Source of the DNA: Salipiger pentaromativorans
Lineage (GTDB): Bacteria > Pseudomonadota > Alphaproteobacteria > Rhodobacterales > Rhodobacteraceae
Length of the DNA stretch: 64,000 nt
Reading direction: 5' to 3'
NCBI RefSeq assembly: GCF_024721115.1
Contig: NZ_JAMDHK010000011.1
Location: 63,055 to 127,054 of the forward strand
The notes beneath the pieces were generated by a model. That model was not told the origin of the DNA and searched no databases. It saw nothing but the letters and a program-made list of their open reading frames with translations. Of the stretch, positions 8,180-18,228 are shown in pieces. A program made the position numbers and the translations under genes. Each line of letters begins with the position of its first letter. The first letter of the stretch is position 1.

Positions 8180-8839
8180 ATGTTAGAGTTCGATATGGTG
8201 AGCAAGTCCTTCTGGACGGGGACCAGGCGCAAGGTGATCCTTGACCGCGTGTCCTTCCGGGTGGAACTTGGCCAATCGCTGGGCATCCTCGCACCGAACG
8301 GCACCGGCAAGACCACGCTGATCCGGATGATGGCCGGGCTGGAGAAACCCGACGAGGGCGAGATCCGCCGCGGTTGCCGGGTGTCCTTTCCGCTGGGCTT
8401 CATGGGCGGGGTGATCTCCAAGATCTCGGCGCGGGAAAACGCCCGCTTCATCGCCCGGATGTACGGGATCGACCCGGATTACGTCGAAAGTTTCTGCCGC
8501 TGGCTCTGCGGGCTGGGGGAGTATTTCGACCAGCCCATCGGCACCTATTCCAGCGGCATGCGGTCGCGTTTCACCTTTTCGCTGATGCTGGCACTGGATT
8601 TCGACATCTATCTCATCGACGAGGGGATGCCGAACTCCACCGATGCCGAGTTCAACAGGAAGGCCGGCGACATCCTCGCCGAGCGGCTGCGCACGACGAC
8701 GATCATCATCGTCTCGCACCAGCCGCCGATCCTCGAGAAATTCGCGCGCAAGGCCGCAGTCCTGATGGACGGCAAGTTGCACATGTTTGAAACCTTGGAA
8801 GAAGCGAAGCAGCTCTATGACTACGAAACCCAAGGCTAA
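8180..8839 (+). CDS. KpsT-like capsular polysaccharide export ATPase
   Basis: A 219-aa ABC ATPase of the ABC-2 polysaccharide-export type (KpsT/CtrD/BexA). Walker A reads APNGTGKTT at about 38-46, the signature is the divergent YSSGMRSR at about 123-130 typical of this subfamily, and Walker B is IYLIDEGM at about 143-150. Members power export of capsule or O-antigen-like glycans with the permease KpsM. I chose ATG 8180 because AAGGTGG precedes it and the domain starts there; an ATG at 8126 is also open. The following gene encodes a KpsE-like protein overlapping by 23 nt, but no KpsM permease is adjacent. Confidence 0.85.
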   Translation: MLEFDMVSKSFWTGTRRKVILDRVSFRVELGQSLGILAPNGTGKTTLIRMMAGLEKPDEGEIRRGCRVSFPLGFMGGVISKISARENARFIARMYGIDPDYVESFCRWLCGLGEYFDQPIGTYSSGMRSRFTFSLMLALDFDIYLIDEGMPNSTDAEFNRKAGDILAERLRTTTIIIVSHQPPILEKFARKAAVLMDGKLHMFETLEEAKQLYDYETQG

Positions 8840-10496
8840 GAAGTTCCGTATCCGCCGCAACGCCGCAAGCGAGGGCGCCGCGCCCGAGGCGCAGCCCGAT
8901 CTCAGGGCGGCGCCGTCGCCGCAGGCCCAGCCGCGTCCGCAGCCCGCCGCGCCGCGCCCGGACGCCGTGCGCGCCGGCGAGGTCAGCTCTGCCGCGCAGG
9001 TGGCGGGCGAAACCGATATGGATGCCATCCGGCGCGAGGGGCTGACCGGCCGCCAGCTTCGCATGGCGCGCCGCGTGGCGCAGAAACACGGGCTCGCGCC
9101 GACCTCCGATTTCGACGCGGTGCGCCTGCTGCGTGCCCGTGGCATCGACCCGTTCCAGCGCACCAACATGCTGGAACTCGTGGTGCCGGAGACCGGGGGA
9201 GCCGGTGGCGGTGCCTCGGTGCCGCCGAGCGGCGCTCAGGCCGCGCCCACGCCGGCGCCGCGCCCCGATCCCAAGATCCAGTTGCCGCAGACGGTGCCCT
9301 CGGGCGGCAAGCCGCAGCTTCCCTCGACGCAGATGGCCAGCCCGGCCGAACGCCGCGCCGCCGAGATCATGCAGATCCAGAAGGAGCTGGCATCGCGCCG
9401 CCGCAAGAAGCTGATGCTTCTGCTGACCCGGCTGGCCTTCTTCGTGTTCCTGCCGACGATCATCGCGGGCTATTACTTTTATGTTGTCGCCACGCCGATG
9501 TTCTCGACCAAGTCGGAATTCCTGATCCTCAAGGCCGAGAACTCCGGCGGGCAGCTCGGCAGCCTGTTCTCGGGCACGCAATTCGCCACCAATCAGGATG
9601 CGATCGCGGTGCAGAGCTACCTGCTGTCCAAGGACGCGATGCTGCGCCTGGACCGCGACGAGGCGTTCAAGGCGCATTACGAGCAGGAGTGGATCGACCC
9701 GATCCAGCGGCTCGACGCCGGGGCGTCGAACGAAGAGGCCTACAAGCTCTACAAGCGCAATATCGAGATCGGCTACGATCCGACCGAAGGCGTGGTCAAG
9801 ATGGAGATCATGGCCGCCGATCCCGAAACCGCGGCGCGGTTCAGCAAGGCGCTGATCGGCTATGCCGAGGAGCGGGTCGACAACCTGTCGCTGCGCAAGC
9901 GCTCGAACGCGGTGATGGATGCCGAGACCGGGCTTGAAGATGCAGAGCAGGCCCGTTTCGACGCGCAGGAAAAGCTGGTGCGTTTGCAACAGGAGGGGGC
10001 GGTGATCGACCCCGAGGGCCGTATCGCGGCGCTGCGCGGGCAGATCAACAATGTCGAGATCCAGCTTCAGGAAAAGCGGTTGACGCTACAGGCGCTGCTC
10101 GACAACGCCCGGCCCAACCAGGCCAAGGTCGATGGCGCCCAGGGCGATGTGCGGCGGCTCGAAAACCTGCTGGCCGAGCTGAACGCCGAGATGACCACCG
10201 CCACCACGGGCGAGGATTCGCTGGCCGAGATCGCCGTGCAGATCAAGCTGGCCGAGGCCGATCTCTCGACCCGCGACCTCATGCTGCAAACTGCGCTGGA
10301 GCGGCTGGAACAGGCCCGGCGCGACGCCGACAGCCAGGCGCGCTACCTGACCACCTCGGTGGTGCCGGTCGCCTCCGAAGATCCCAGCTATCCGCGCAAG
10401 TTCGAAAACACGATCCTCGCCTTCCTGATCTTCTCGGGGATCTACCTGATGATCTCGCTCACCGCGTCGATCCTGCGGGAGCAGGTCTCGAGCTGA
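8817..10496 (+). CDS. KpsE/CtrB-like polysaccharide export inner-membrane protein with long N-terminal extension
   Basis: A 559-aa protein. Residues about 199-225 form one transmembrane helix and about 525-550 a second, flanking a periplasmic region with an extended helical coiled coil (about 390-510), the architecture of KpsE/BexC/CtrB capsule-export proteins. Typical members are about 370-400 aa. The excess here is a cytoplasmic N-terminus of about 195 residues, rich in Ala/Pro/Arg, with a compact helical stretch at about 69-112. The start overlaps the kpsT-like stop, so the pair is coupled. It probably links the inner-membrane ABC exporter to an outer-membrane channel. No kpsM, kpsD, kpsC or kpsS gene is near, so the partners must lie elsewhere. 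Confidence 0.82.
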   Translation: MTTKPKAKKFRIRRNAASEGAAPEAQPDLRAAPSPQAQPRPQPAAPRPDAVRAGEVSSAAQVAGETDMDAIRREGLTGRQLRMARRVAQKHGLAPTSDFDAVRLLRARGIDPFQRTNMLELVVPETGGAGGGASVPPSGAQAAPTPAPRPDPKIQLPQTVPSGGKPQLPSTQMASPAERRAAEIMQIQKELASRRRKKLMLLLTRLAFFVFLPTIIAGYYFYVVATPMFSTKSEFLILKAENSGGQLGSLFSGTQFATNQDAIAVQSYLLSKDAMLRLDRDEAFKAHYEQEWIDPIQRLDAGASNEEAYKLYKRNIEIGYDPTEGVVKMEIMAADPETAARFSKALIGYAEERVDNLSLRKRSNAVMDAETGLEDAEQARFDAQEKLVRLQQEGAVIDPEGRIAALRGQINNVEIQLQEKRLTLQALLDNARPNQAKVDGAQGDVRRLENLLAELNAEMTTATTGEDSLAEIAVQIKLAEADLSTRDLMLQTALERLEQARRDADSQARYLTTSVVPVASEDPSYPRKFENTILAFLIFSGIYLMISLTASILREQVSS

Positions 10497-10513
10497 GCCT
10501 CGGTCGAGGCACG

Positions 10514-10546
10514 AAAAAGGGCTGCCGGGTTTCTCCGGCAGCCCTT
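10514..10546 (-). terminator. Intrinsic terminator of the FMN reductase gene
   Basis: A perfect 12-bp stem (10517-10528 with 10535-10546, 6-nt loop) lies between convergent genes. On the minus strand it is followed by TTTTT (complement of 10514-10518), so its polarity suits the FMN reductase gene ending at 10577. It may also slow transcription coming from the kpsE-like gene. Confidence 0.8.
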
Positions 10547-10576
10547 CGCGCGTTTCCGTGAGTGGCGGAAAAATTC

Positions 10577-11143
10577 TCAGGCGCGGGCCGGCTTCAGCGC
10601 CTCGGCCCAGACAAGCAGTTCGTCGAGCATGCCTGCGGTGCCCTTGGCCACCTCGGCATTGGGCGACAGCTTGCCTTCTTCGGTGATGTCGCCAAAGACC
10701 ATCGGCATCGGCACGACCTGCTTGATCGGCATGACGTTCATGTTGGCCAGCAGCATCCGCAGCTCTTGCGCGGCGCGCATCCCGCCCGAGATGCCGCCGT
10801 AGGAGACGATGGCCGCGGGCTTGCGCGCCCATTCGACGACCAGAGCCTGGATCGCGTTCACCACGGTGGCCGGCGGGAAATAGTTGTATTCCGGGGTCAC
10901 GAAGACAAAGGCGTCGGCGTCGGCGACAGCGGCGCTCCAGGCTTTGGTGTGATCCTTGGTGTAGTTCTGCATCGCAGGGTGGTTCGGCTCGTCGAGCAGC
11001 GGCAGGCCGAAGCTGTCGAGGTCGAGGATCTCGACCTCGAACTTGCCGTGTTCGGTGGCCTGTCCGGCGACCCAATCGCTGATGATCGGGCCGATGCGGC
11101 CGGGGCGGGTGCTGGTGGTGATGACCTTGAGTTTCAGTGCCAT
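10577..11143 (-). CDS. NADPH-dependent FMN reductase-family protein
   Basis: A 188-aa flavodoxin-like oxidoreductase. The N-terminal strand-loop has TSTRPGRIGPII, the phosphate-binding loop for FMN; PEYNYFPP and SYGGISGG are the other conserved flavin-contact loops. Family members reduce FMN, quinones, azo compounds or chromate with NAD(P)H. The gene stands alone on the minus strand with its own terminator at 10514-10546. It is transcribed in the same direction as the etf genes but separated from them by a terminator. Physiological substrate unknown. Confidence 0.9.
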   Translation of the reverse strand: MALKLKVITTSTRPGRIGPIISDWVAGQATEHGKFEVEILDLDSFGLPLLDEPNHPAMQNYTKDHTKAWSAAVADADAFVFVTPEYNYFPPATVVNAIQALVVEWARKPAAIVSYGGISGGMRAAQELRMLLANMNVMPIKQVVPMPMVFGDITEEGKLSPNAEVAKGTAGMLDELLVWAEALKPARA

Positions 11144-11265
11144 GGGGCAGTCCTTTGCCTATGCGTTCGCTTGCGTTCGTTGAGGGAAAGCTAAGGGCTC
11201 GCTGCAGCGCGGCAAACGGCCCGAAGCGCACAGTGCGCGTGCATTGATGCACGCAGCGGAACGGC

Positions 11266-11296
11266 AAAGAAAAAGGCCCGCCTGAGGCGGGCCTTT
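11266..11296 (-). terminator. Intrinsic terminator of etfBA
   Basis: GGCCCGCC (11275-11282) pairs with GGCGGGCC (11286-11293), extended by three A-T pairs, with a 3-nt loop. On the minus strand it is followed by a T-rich tract (complement of 11266-11274). It stands about 35 nt beyond the etfA stop. Confidence 0.82.
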
Positions 11297-11330
11297 CCAT
11301 CGCGTCTGTCGGGGAAGTCCCCGCAGGCGC

Positions 11331-12257
11331 TCAGAGTTTTTCGGTCAGTTCCGGCACGGCCTGGAACAGATCGGCGACAAGGCCGAAATCGGCGACCTGG
11401 AAGATCGGCGCCTCTTCGTCCTTGTTGATCGCGACGATGATCTTGCTGTCCTTCATCCCGGCGAGGTGCTGGATCGCCCCCGAGATGCCCACGGCCACGT
11501 AGAGATCCGGTGCGACGACCTTGCCGGTCTGGCCGACCTGCCAGTCGTTCGGTGCAAAGCCGCTGTCGACCGCCGCGCGCGACGCGCCGACTGCCGCGCC
11601 GAGCTTGTCGGCGAGCTTCTCGATGATCGCGAAATCCTCTTCCGAGCCGACGCCGCGCCCGCCCGAGACCACGATGCCGGCCGAGGTCAGCTCGGGACGG
11701 TCGCTTTCGGCCACCTTGTCCTCGATCCATTCCGACAGGCCGGGATTCTCGCCCGCCGCCACGTCCTCGAGCGCTGCCGAGCCGCCGGTGGCGGCTGCAT
11801 CGAAGGTCGAGGTCCGGAAGGTGATGACCTTGGTCGCATCCTTGGACTTCACCGTCTGCATGGCGTTGCCCGCATAGACCGGCCGTTCGAAGGTATCCGC
11901 ATCCACCACGGCGGTGACATCGGTCAGAACCATCACGTCCAGCAGCGCGGCGACGCGCGGCAGGATGTTCTTGGCGTCCGTGGTCGCCGGGGCGACGATG
12001 TGGCTGTAACCGCCGGCCAGCGACACGATCAGCGCTGCGGTGGGTTCCGCCAGACGGTGGCCGTAAAGCGCGTCTTCGGCGACCAGAACCTTGGCCACGC
12101 CCGCGATGGTCGCGGCTTCGGCGGCGGCGTCCTTGGCAGAGGAGCCCACGGCCAGAACCGTCACCTCGCCCAGAGGCTGCGCGGCGGAAACGGCCTTGGC
12201 GGTGGCGTCCATTGCCAGTGCGCCGTCGTTGATTTCTGCAAGAAGGAGTACAGCCAT
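11331..12257 (-). CDS. etfA: Electron transfer flavoprotein, alpha subunit
   Basis: A 308-aa protein with the ETF-alpha C-terminal FAD domain: SGGRGVGS at about 198-205, [10 protein letters not shown] at about 241, [13 protein letters not shown] at about 256-268 and the FGLVADLF block at about 291. With EtfB it accepts electrons from acyl-CoA and other dehydrogenases and passes them to ETF-ubiquinone oxidoreductase. Its start overlaps the etfB stop by one base (TGATG), indicating coupling. Length and order match the standard aerobic (group I) etfBA operon, not the Fix type. Confidence 0.97.
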   Translation of the reverse strand: MAVLLLAEINDGALAMDATAKAVSAAQPLGEVTVLAVGSSAKDAAAEAATIAGVAKVLVAEDALYGHRLAEPTAALIVSLAGGYSHIVAPATTDAKNILPRVAALLDVMVLTDVTAVVDADTFERPVYAGNAMQTVKSKDATKVITFRTSTFDAAATGGSAALEDVAAGENPGLSEWIEDKVAESDRPELTSAGIVVSGGRGVGSEEDFAIIEKLADKLGAAVGASRAAVDSGFAPNDWQVGQTGKVVAPDLYVAVGISGAIQHLAGMKDSKIIVAINKDEEAPIFQVADFGLVADLFQAVPELTEKL

Positions 12258-13015
12258 CAGATCGCCCCCGCGTCTTTCAGTTTCGCCACCAGCTCATCGA
12301 CCGAGCCGACCATGATGCCCGCGGCACGTTCCGCCGGCTCTGCGGTCTTGACGATCTCGAGCCGGGGCGCGGTATCGACGCCGTAATCGGCGGCGGTCTT
12401 CTCATCGAGCGGCTTTTTCTTCGCCTTCATGATGTTCGGCAGCGACGCATAGCGCGGCTCGTTGAGGCGCAGGTCGGTGGTGACGATGGCGGGCAGCGTG
12501 ACCTTGATGGTTTGCAGACCGCCGTCCACCTCACGCGCCACAATGGCGGCATCGCCGTCGACTTCCAGCGTGTTGGCATTGGTCGCCTGGGCAAATCCGG
12601 TGAGCGCCGCCAGCATCTGGCCGGTGGCGTTCAGGTCGTTGTCGATGGCCTGCTTGCCGCAGATCACCAGACCCGGCTCTTCTTCCTTGACGATGGCGGC
12701 GAGGATCTTGGCCACGGCCAGAGGCTCGATGTCCTCGTGCACATCGTCGGCGGCGACCACGAGGATGGCGCGATCGGCGCCCATGGCGAGCGCGGTGCGC
12801 AGGGTTTCCTGCGCCTGTTTCACACCGATGCTGACCGCGATCACTTCGCTGGCCTTGCCGGCTTCTTTCAGACGGATCGCCTCTTCCACGGCGATCTCGT
12901 CGAACGGGTTCATAGACATCTTCACATTCGCAAGATCGACACCGCTCCCGTCCGCTTTCACGCGAACCTTCACGTTGTAGTCGATCACACGCTTGACAGG
13001 CACCAGGACCTTCAT
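12257..13015 (-). CDS. etfB: Electron transfer flavoprotein, beta subunit
   Basis: A 252-aa protein starting [20 protein letters not shown], with the beta-subunit signature [19 protein letters not shown] and the AMP-binding region (GADRAILV, then [19 protein letters not shown]). It forms the heterodimer with EtfA, holding AMP while FAD is bound mainly by alpha. The gene is first of the two-gene operon; the promoter should lie in 13016-13190. The in-frame extension further upstream is arginine/proline-rich, does not look like protein, and was excluded. Confidence 0.97.
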   Translation of the reverse strand: MKVLVPVKRVIDYNVKVRVKADGSGVDLANVKMSMNPFDEIAVEEAIRLKEAGKASEVIAVSIGVKQAQETLRTALAMGADRAILVVAADDVHEDIEPLAVAKILAAIVKEEEPGLVICGKQAIDNDLNATGQMLAALTGFAQATNANTLEVDGDAAIVAREVDGGLQTIKVTLPAIVTTDLRLNEPRYASLPNIMKAKKKPLDEKTAADYGVDTAPRLEIVKTAEPAERAAGIMVGSVDELVAKLKDAGAI

Positions 13016-13199
13016 ATGCGGTTCTCTCCCTTGTGTGTGTCGTGCCTTGGCACGGCTCCTGAAAATTGCTCTCCCACGGGGTGATAACGAAGTGAACGCG
13101 AGGGAAACAGGTCTAAAACGACGTGTTAGCGCCAAAGGGACGCCGCGTTTCGTCACGAAACCTGCGGTTGCCCCCGGGCGGGGGCTGCGCCGCAGAGAC

Positions 13200-14330
13200 T
13201 CAGCCGCGGTCCTTGCAAATCGTGCGCAGCGCCTGCCAGTCGGCGGTGCCGAGCGCCGGGCGGTGCGGGGTCTCTTGCGGCGAGGCGGCATTGGCGGCGT
13301 CGATGCGGGTGGCGAGCCGGGGGTGCGAGGCGAAATGCGCCATCGGGCCCTCGACATCGCCAAATTCCTTGCGGAAGGTCTCGAACATCTCGGCCAGCGC
13401 CGAAGGCGGCAGCCCCGCCGCGATCAGCATGTCATAGGCATATTGATCGGCCTTGGCCTCGGCGTCCTGGCTGTAGCTGGCATTGATCAGCCGTTCGGCC
13501 AGCAGCACCATCACCGTGCCGCCGGTGAAATCGCCGAAGACCAGCCCCAGAAGCCCGACAGAGCCGGCGGTGCGCAGCGCGTGGCGGGTGGGGTCGCGAT
13601 GCACCACATGGCCGATCTCATGCGCCAGAACGGCGGCCACCACATCGGGGCTTTGGGCCTTGTCGAGCAGCCCGCGCAGCACGACGATCTGCCCGCCGGG
13701 CGCGGCGAAGGCATTCATCATCTTGTGGTCGATGACCGACACGGAGAGCGGATAACCCAGATCCTGCCCGCCGGTCAGCCGCGCCACCATGCGGTCGAGC
13801 GCGGCGCGCCCGGCGGGGGCATCGCAATCGAGCGCGCCCAGTTCGCTGGCGCCGAGAAAGCGCTCCATCTGCGCCTTGACCCCCTGACCGAAGGCGATTT
13901 CCTTATCCAGCGGCAGGAGACCGGCCAGCGTGTTGGCCAGCGCCGGGAGGATGACGAAGATCATCGCGGCCACCGCCGCCAGCGCGCCGCCGAGCCGCAG
14001 CGCGATCCGCCGCCCGGTGCCGTCGCGCAGATCCTTGCGGTGCAGGCGCGGGCGGGTCCGGTGCAGCCAGGCGACCATCTCGGGGTCTTCCACCACCAGC
14101 CGCGCCGGATCGCGCGGGGATTCGTCGGGCGTGTCGAGATGGCGGGTGAGCACGATCTGCGAGGGGTCGGCGTGATCGCCAAGCGCGCGCAGATCCGGCA
14201 GCGGCCAGACCACTGGGGCAGCAAGGCTGTCGCCGGTGATCACCAGCGCGTTGCGGTCCTCCGACAGATCCACCTGCACCGCGTGCCGGGCCGCCGACTG
14301 GCCGTCATAGAGATGGGCGTTGCCCTTCAT
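13200..14330 (-). CDS. M48-family metalloprotease
   Basis: A 376-aa membrane-anchored zinc protease. Residues about 1-105 form an N-terminal soluble domain of a type often preceding M48 peptidases, about 111-133 is a transmembrane helix, and the catalytic domain follows with HEIGH at 237-241 and the downstream glutamate in SQDAEAKAD (about E291) as third zinc ligand. Relatives (HtpX, BepA, Oma1) handle misfolded or assembly-stalled proteins in the envelope. Its start is 3 nt from the stop of the DUF898 gene, and this pairing of YjgN/DUF898 with an M48 protease suggests a joint envelope role. Substrates unknown. Confidence 0.9.
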   Translation of the reverse strand: MKGNAHLYDGQSAARHAVQVDLSEDRNALVITGDSLAAPVVWPLPDLRALGDHADPSQIVLTRHLDTPDESPRDPARLVVEDPEMVAWLHRTRPRLHRKDLRDGTGRRIALRLGGALAAVAAMIFVILPALANTLAGLLPLDKEIAFGQGVKAQMERFLGASELGALDCDAPAGRAALDRMVARLTGGQDLGYPLSVSVIDHKMMNAFAAPGGQIVVLRGLLDKAQSPDVVAAVLAHEIGHVVHRDPTRHALRTAGSVGLLGLVFGDFTGGTVMVLLAERLINASYSQDAEAKADQYAYDMLIAAGLPPSALAEMFETFRKEFGDVEGPMAHFASHPRLATRIDAANAASPQETPHRPALGTADWQALRTICKDRG

Positions 14331-14333
14331 GGC

Positions 14334-15557
14334 TCAGATCGCCCCGCCGATGTCGAGCGCATCGGCAAAGCCTTCGGCATCGGCGCCGGGATCGGCCAGA
14401 CGCTGGTGGATCTCGGCCAGCGCCTCGATATTGATCACCGTCAGGCTCTGCACGTAATGGCGCAGGATCGGCTGGGTGATCAGCGCTAGCGCGCCCGCCT
14501 GCGCGGCGATCAGCGTCAGCAGATAGCCCGCGACCGAGATCACGATGGGCGGGATCATTCCGGGTTCGAACGTGCTGTCCGGTGCCGTGAGATCGAGCCC
14601 CGACAGCATCAGCGCCGCGATGCCGCCGAACACCGCGACCGCAACGGAGAGCAAGAGGCTGAGGATCAGGCTGCCGACGATATAGGTGCCGATCACTTTT
14701 GCGGTGCGGGGCTGGGCGTGGAAGGCGATCTTGCCCATCAGCATCTTGTGCCGGGTCAGATAGGCAAAGCACTGCACGCGGTAGGAAATCACCCCGATGA
14801 CGAACCAGACGAGCCCCGTGGGGATCGCCAGAACCGCCAGCATCGTGAGCAGCGAGGCGGGCTCTTCGATGAAGGCGGCGGCGGTGCCGCCCAGAGCCAT
14901 CAGCACCAGGCCGATGAAGATGTGCTTCATCTTGGCGTAAAGCGCGGTCCAGCGGCCTTGCTGTTCGAATTGCGCATCGCCGAACCAGGACCGGTCGGTC
15001 ATGTATTTTTCCAGCCGGAAGGTCATCAACGGGGTCAGCAGACCCAGGCTGATCAGGGTCAGAAGCCAGTATCCGAGGGCACGGAAGGCATAGCCCCAGG
15101 CGGCCTTGTCCATGCCGAACCGGATGCCGCGCCAGCGCGAGCGGGCGAGCTTGTAGCGGCGGGCGCGGTAGATGGCGAAGAAGATGAAGGGCATCAGCGC
15201 AAGGGCCGAGACCGAGAAGCCCGCGGTCTGGGCGAGGGCCTGTTCGGGTGTCTGCGGCGCGGCAAAGATCCGCAGGCCGAAATAGAACAGCACGATCTGG
15301 ATCAGCCCCAGATAGACCGCGAGGAACACCACGGCGAGCAGGAAGCCGAGGAATTTCTCCAGCCCGGTGCCGGTATATTCGAAGCGCGATCCGTCGAGCC
15401 GGGCAGAGGACCAGATATAGCGGCGGATGCGGGTCTTGGCCCAGAAGCGGTAGATCCCGAGGGTGAGGAGGGTCAGCAGCCCGGTGCACAACGCCAGCCA
15501 GAACAGCGCCTTGCCGTGACCGGTGTAATCGCCATGGGCATAGTTGCCGTCGCTCAT
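14334..15557 (-). CDS. DUF898 (YjgN-type) membrane protein
   Basis: A 407-aa polytopic protein with about ten hydrophobic segments in two similar halves. The repeated motif FWAKTRIRRYIWSSARLDGSRFEYTG near residue 30 is characteristic of DUF898/YjgN, and a second related copy (DRSWFGDAQFEQQGR) follows near the middle. The function of the family is unknown. ATG 15557 was chosen because the conserved part begins shortly afterwards; the open frame runs further but is arginine-rich. It is probably co-transcribed with the M48 protease gene 3 nt downstream. Confidence 0.82.
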   Translation of the reverse strand: MSDGNYAHGDYTGHGKALFWLALCTGLLTLLTLGIYRFWAKTRIRRYIWSSARLDGSRFEYTGTGLEKFLGFLLAVVFLAVYLGLIQIVLFYFGLRIFAAPQTPEQALAQTAGFSVSALALMPFIFFAIYRARRYKLARSRWRGIRFGMDKAAWGYAFRALGYWLLTLISLGLLTPLMTFRLEKYMTDRSWFGDAQFEQQGRWTALYAKMKHIFIGLVLMALGGTAAAFIEEPASLLTMLAVLAIPTGLVWFVIGVISYRVQCFAYLTRHKMLMGKIAFHAQPRTAKVIGTYIVGSLILSLLLSVAVAVFGGIAALMLSGLDLTAPDSTFEPGMIPPIVISVAGYLLTLIAAQAGALALITQPILRHYVQSLTVINIEALAEIHQRLADPGADAEGFADALDIGGAI

Positions 15558-15603
15558 CGCTTCTGCCGTTCGGTTACGCGCCCTGCCGGGCCCACGGGAA
15601 ACA

Positions 15604-15627
15604 GATCCCGCCCGGGGGGGCGGGATC
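15604..15627 (-). terminator. Terminator overlapping the parC stop
   Basis: GATCCCGCCC (15604-15613) pairs with GGGCGGGATC (15618-15627), a perfect 10-bp stem with a 4-nt G loop. On the minus strand it overlaps the parC stop codon and is followed by TCTGTTTCCC, a weak U-rich tail. Confidence 0.6.
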
Positions 15628-18049
15628 AGGTAAAGGTATTGTCCCTCGGGAAGCCGCGCGGCGCCATGCGCCCCGTCCCGGCGCGTTTGCCGATCCATTC
15701 GTCAAGCGCCGTTTCGGTGCGGGTGCGGCCCGCCGGATCGTGCCACGAGAGCCCGTCGGCCAGCGTGAAGGTGGTGGCGTCGGACAGGCCGCCATCCTTG
15801 TATTTTTGCAGCCGCACACCCTTGCCGCGGCCCATTTCAGGCAGCTCGTCGGCCATGAAGACCAGCACCTTGCGGTTCTCGCCCACCACGGCCACCGCAT
15901 CGCCCGCGACCGGCTTGCAGATCTTGGCCTTCACCCCGTCCTTGACGTTCAGAACCTGCTTGCCGGAGCGGGTCTGCGCCAGCACCTCGTTTTCCGGCAC
16001 GACAAAGCCGTCGCCCGCTGAGGAGGCGACCAGCAGCCGCCGGTCGGGCACGTGGATGAAGATGTCAACGATCTCCACATCGTTGGGCAGATCGACCATG
16101 ATGCGCAGCGGCTCGCCCATGCCGCGCCCGCCGGGCAGGTTGGCGGCAGAGACGGTGTAGAAGCGCCCGTTGCTGCCGAAGACCAGCAGCCGGTCGGTGG
16201 TTTCGGCGTGGAAGATGAAGCGCGGGCCGTCGCCATCCTTGAACTTCAGTTCGCGGGTGAGGTCGATATGGCCGGTCATGGCGCGGATCCAGCCCATCTG
16301 GGAGCAGACCACGGTGATCGGCTCGCGCTCGATCATCGCCTCGAGCGGCACCTCTTCGGCTTCGCCGGCCTCGGCAAAGGAGGTCAGACGGGCGCCACGC
16401 TCCAGATCCTTGGCGAATTTCTTGCGCGTGTCGCGGAGCTGCTCGGAGATCTGCTTCCATTGCAGATCGTCGCTGTCGAGCAGATCTTCGAGCCCGGCGC
16501 GCTCTTCCATCAGCTTGTCGCGCTCGTTGACCAGCTCCAGCTCTTCGAGGCGGCGCAAGCTGCGCAGGCGCATATTGAGGATCGCCTCGGCCTGCACGTC
16601 CGAGAGCCCCTCGGACCGGCCGATGAAGCGGTGCGGGATCTGCGCCGGGCCGCCCTCGTCGGCCAGCACGCCGCGCGCCACAGCCTCGGGATCGGGTTGC
16701 AGCTCCAGCGACTTGACGTCGATGCCGGTCAGCGGCGAGCGGTAATCGCTTTCATCCGTGGCGCGGGCGATGGTGGCCTGGTGCGGTTTCGACCAGTCCT
16801 CGTACATCAGCGCGGCCTTGGGGTCGTCGTCGTAGCGGATGATGTCGATCACCCGGTCGAGGTTCAGGAAGGCGACGATCAGGCCCTCGAGCACCTCCAG
16901 CCGGTTGTCGATCTTGGCCATGCGGTGGCGCGCCCGCCGGACCAGCACGTCGCGGCGGAAATCGAGGAAGGCGCGCAGCACCTCTTTCAGCGAGCAGACC
17001 CTGGGGGTGAGCCCGTCGATCAGCACGTTCATGTTCAGTGAGAAGCGGATTTCCAGATCGGAGTTGCGGAACAGCATGTTCATCAGAACATCCGGGTCCA
17101 CGTTCTTGGTCTTGGGTTCCAGCACCATGCGGATGTCTTCGGCGCTCTCGTCGCGGATGTCGGCGAGGATCGGCACCTTCTTGGTCTGGATCAGCTCCGC
17201 CAGACGTTCGACCAGCTTGGATTTCTGCACCTGATAGGGGATCTCGGTGACCACGGCCTGCCATTGGCCGCGGCCCAGGTCCTCGACCTCCCATTTGGCG
17301 CGCAGGCGGATGCTGCCGCGCCCGGTGCGATAGGCTTCGGCGATGTTCTCGCGCGGCTCGACGATGACCCCGCCGGTGGGGAAATCGGGGCCGGGGACGT
17401 AGTTCAAAAGGGTTTCGTCGCGGGCATCGGGGGTCTTGATCAGATGCAGGCAGGCGTCGATCAGCTCGCCGATATTATGCGGCGGGATGTTGGTGGCCAT
17501 GCCCACCGCGATGCCGGATGCGCCGTTCGCCAGCAGGTTCGGATAGGAGGCGGGCAGCACCACCGGTTCTTCGAGGCGGCCGTCGTAGTTGGGGCGAAAA
17601 TCGACGGCGTTTTCGTCGAGCCCCTCCAGCAGCGCCTCGGACATGATGGTCATGCGCGCTTCGGTATAGCGTGAGGCCGCTGGGTTATCGCCGTCGATAT
17701 TGCCGAAATTGCCCTGACCGTCGACCAGCGGGTAGCGGATCACGAAATCCTGCGCCAGACGCGCCATGGCGTCGTAGATTGCGGCGTCGCCATGGGGGTG
17801 GAAGTCGCCCATCGTGTCGCCGCTGATCTTGGCGGATTTCAGGAAACCGCCCGACGAGCTGAGCCGCAGCCGCCGCATGGCGTAGAGAATCCGCCGGTGC
17901 ACCGGCTTCAGCCCGTCGCGCGCGTCGGGCAGGGCGCGGTTCATGATCGTCGAGAGCGCGTAGGTCAGATAGCGCTCGCCAATGGCGCGGCGCAAAGGCT
18001 CGGCCACGTCACGGGGGTTCATGTTGGGGTCATCGACGATGTCGCTCAT
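15626..18049 (-). CDS. parC: DNA topoisomerase IV subunit A
   Basis: An 807-aa type IIA topoisomerase A subunit that decatenates daughter chromosomes with ParE. The N-terminal breakage-reunion domain has [15 protein letters not shown] at about 42-56 and the catalytic tyrosine in [10 protein letters not shown] (about Y128). The C-terminal beta-pinwheel blades are those of ParC rather than GyrA: there is no GyrA box. The quinolone-determining region reads [12 protein letters not shown], so the position equivalent to E. coli ParC Ser80 is Ala89 and Glu84 is Asp93. The promoter region (18050-18228) is shared with the divergent SH3 gene. Confidence 0.96.
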   Translation of the reverse strand: MSDIVDDPNMNPRDVAEPLRRAIGERYLTYALSTIMNRALPDARDGLKPVHRRILYAMRRLRLSSSGGFLKSAKISGDTMGDFHPHGDAAIYDAMARLAQDFVIRYPLVDGQGNFGNIDGDNPAASRYTEARMTIMSEALLEGLDENAVDFRPNYDGRLEEPVVLPASYPNLLANGASGIAVGMATNIPPHNIGELIDACLHLIKTPDARDETLLNYVPGPDFPTGGVIVEPRENIAEAYRTGRGSIRLRAKWEVEDLGRGQWQAVVTEIPYQVQKSKLVERLAELIQTKKVPILADIRDESAEDIRMVLEPKTKNVDPDVLMNMLFRNSDLEIRFSLNMNVLIDGLTPRVCSLKEVLRAFLDFRRDVLVRRARHRMAKIDNRLEVLEGLIVAFLNLDRVIDIIRYDDDPKAALMYEDWSKPHQATIARATDESDYRSPLTGIDVKSLELQPDPEAVARGVLADEGGPAQIPHRFIGRSEGLSDVQAEAILNMRLRSLRRLEELELVNERDKLMEERAGLEDLLDSDDLQWKQISEQLRDTRKKFAKDLERGARLTSFAEAGEAEEVPLEAMIEREPITVVCSQMGWIRAMTGHIDLTRELKFKDGDGPRFIFHAETTDRLLVFGSNGRFYTVSAANLPGGRGMGEPLRIMVDLPNDVEIVDIFIHVPDRRLLVASSAGDGFVVPENEVLAQTRSGKQVLNVKDGVKAKICKPVAGDAVAVVGENRKVLVFMADELPEMGRGKGVRLQKYKDGGLSDATTFTLADGLSWHDPAGRTRTETALDEWIGKRAGTGRMAPRGFPRDNTFT

Positions 18050-18228
18050 AGATGCTGTGATACCTCTGTGGCCCGGAGCGGTAAAGCGATCCTCTGTGAC
18101 GGGGGAAAAATTTTCGGCATTTCCCTTCGGTATTATGGGGGAATCGGATAAGACAAGAGCAACGCCGCGTAGTCTGCCTGCGGCGATGTGACATTTTAGG
18201 AAGAGTTCGGTGGGGGGCCGCGTTCGAT

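Noticed and set aside
13147-13185. Hairpins between etfB and the M48 protease gene (GTTTCG-tca-CGAAAC and GCCCCCG-gg-CGGGGGC)
   Set aside because: The second has a 2-nt loop and neither is followed by a T-run on the minus strand. They may slow polymerase but I cannot support a terminator or operator.
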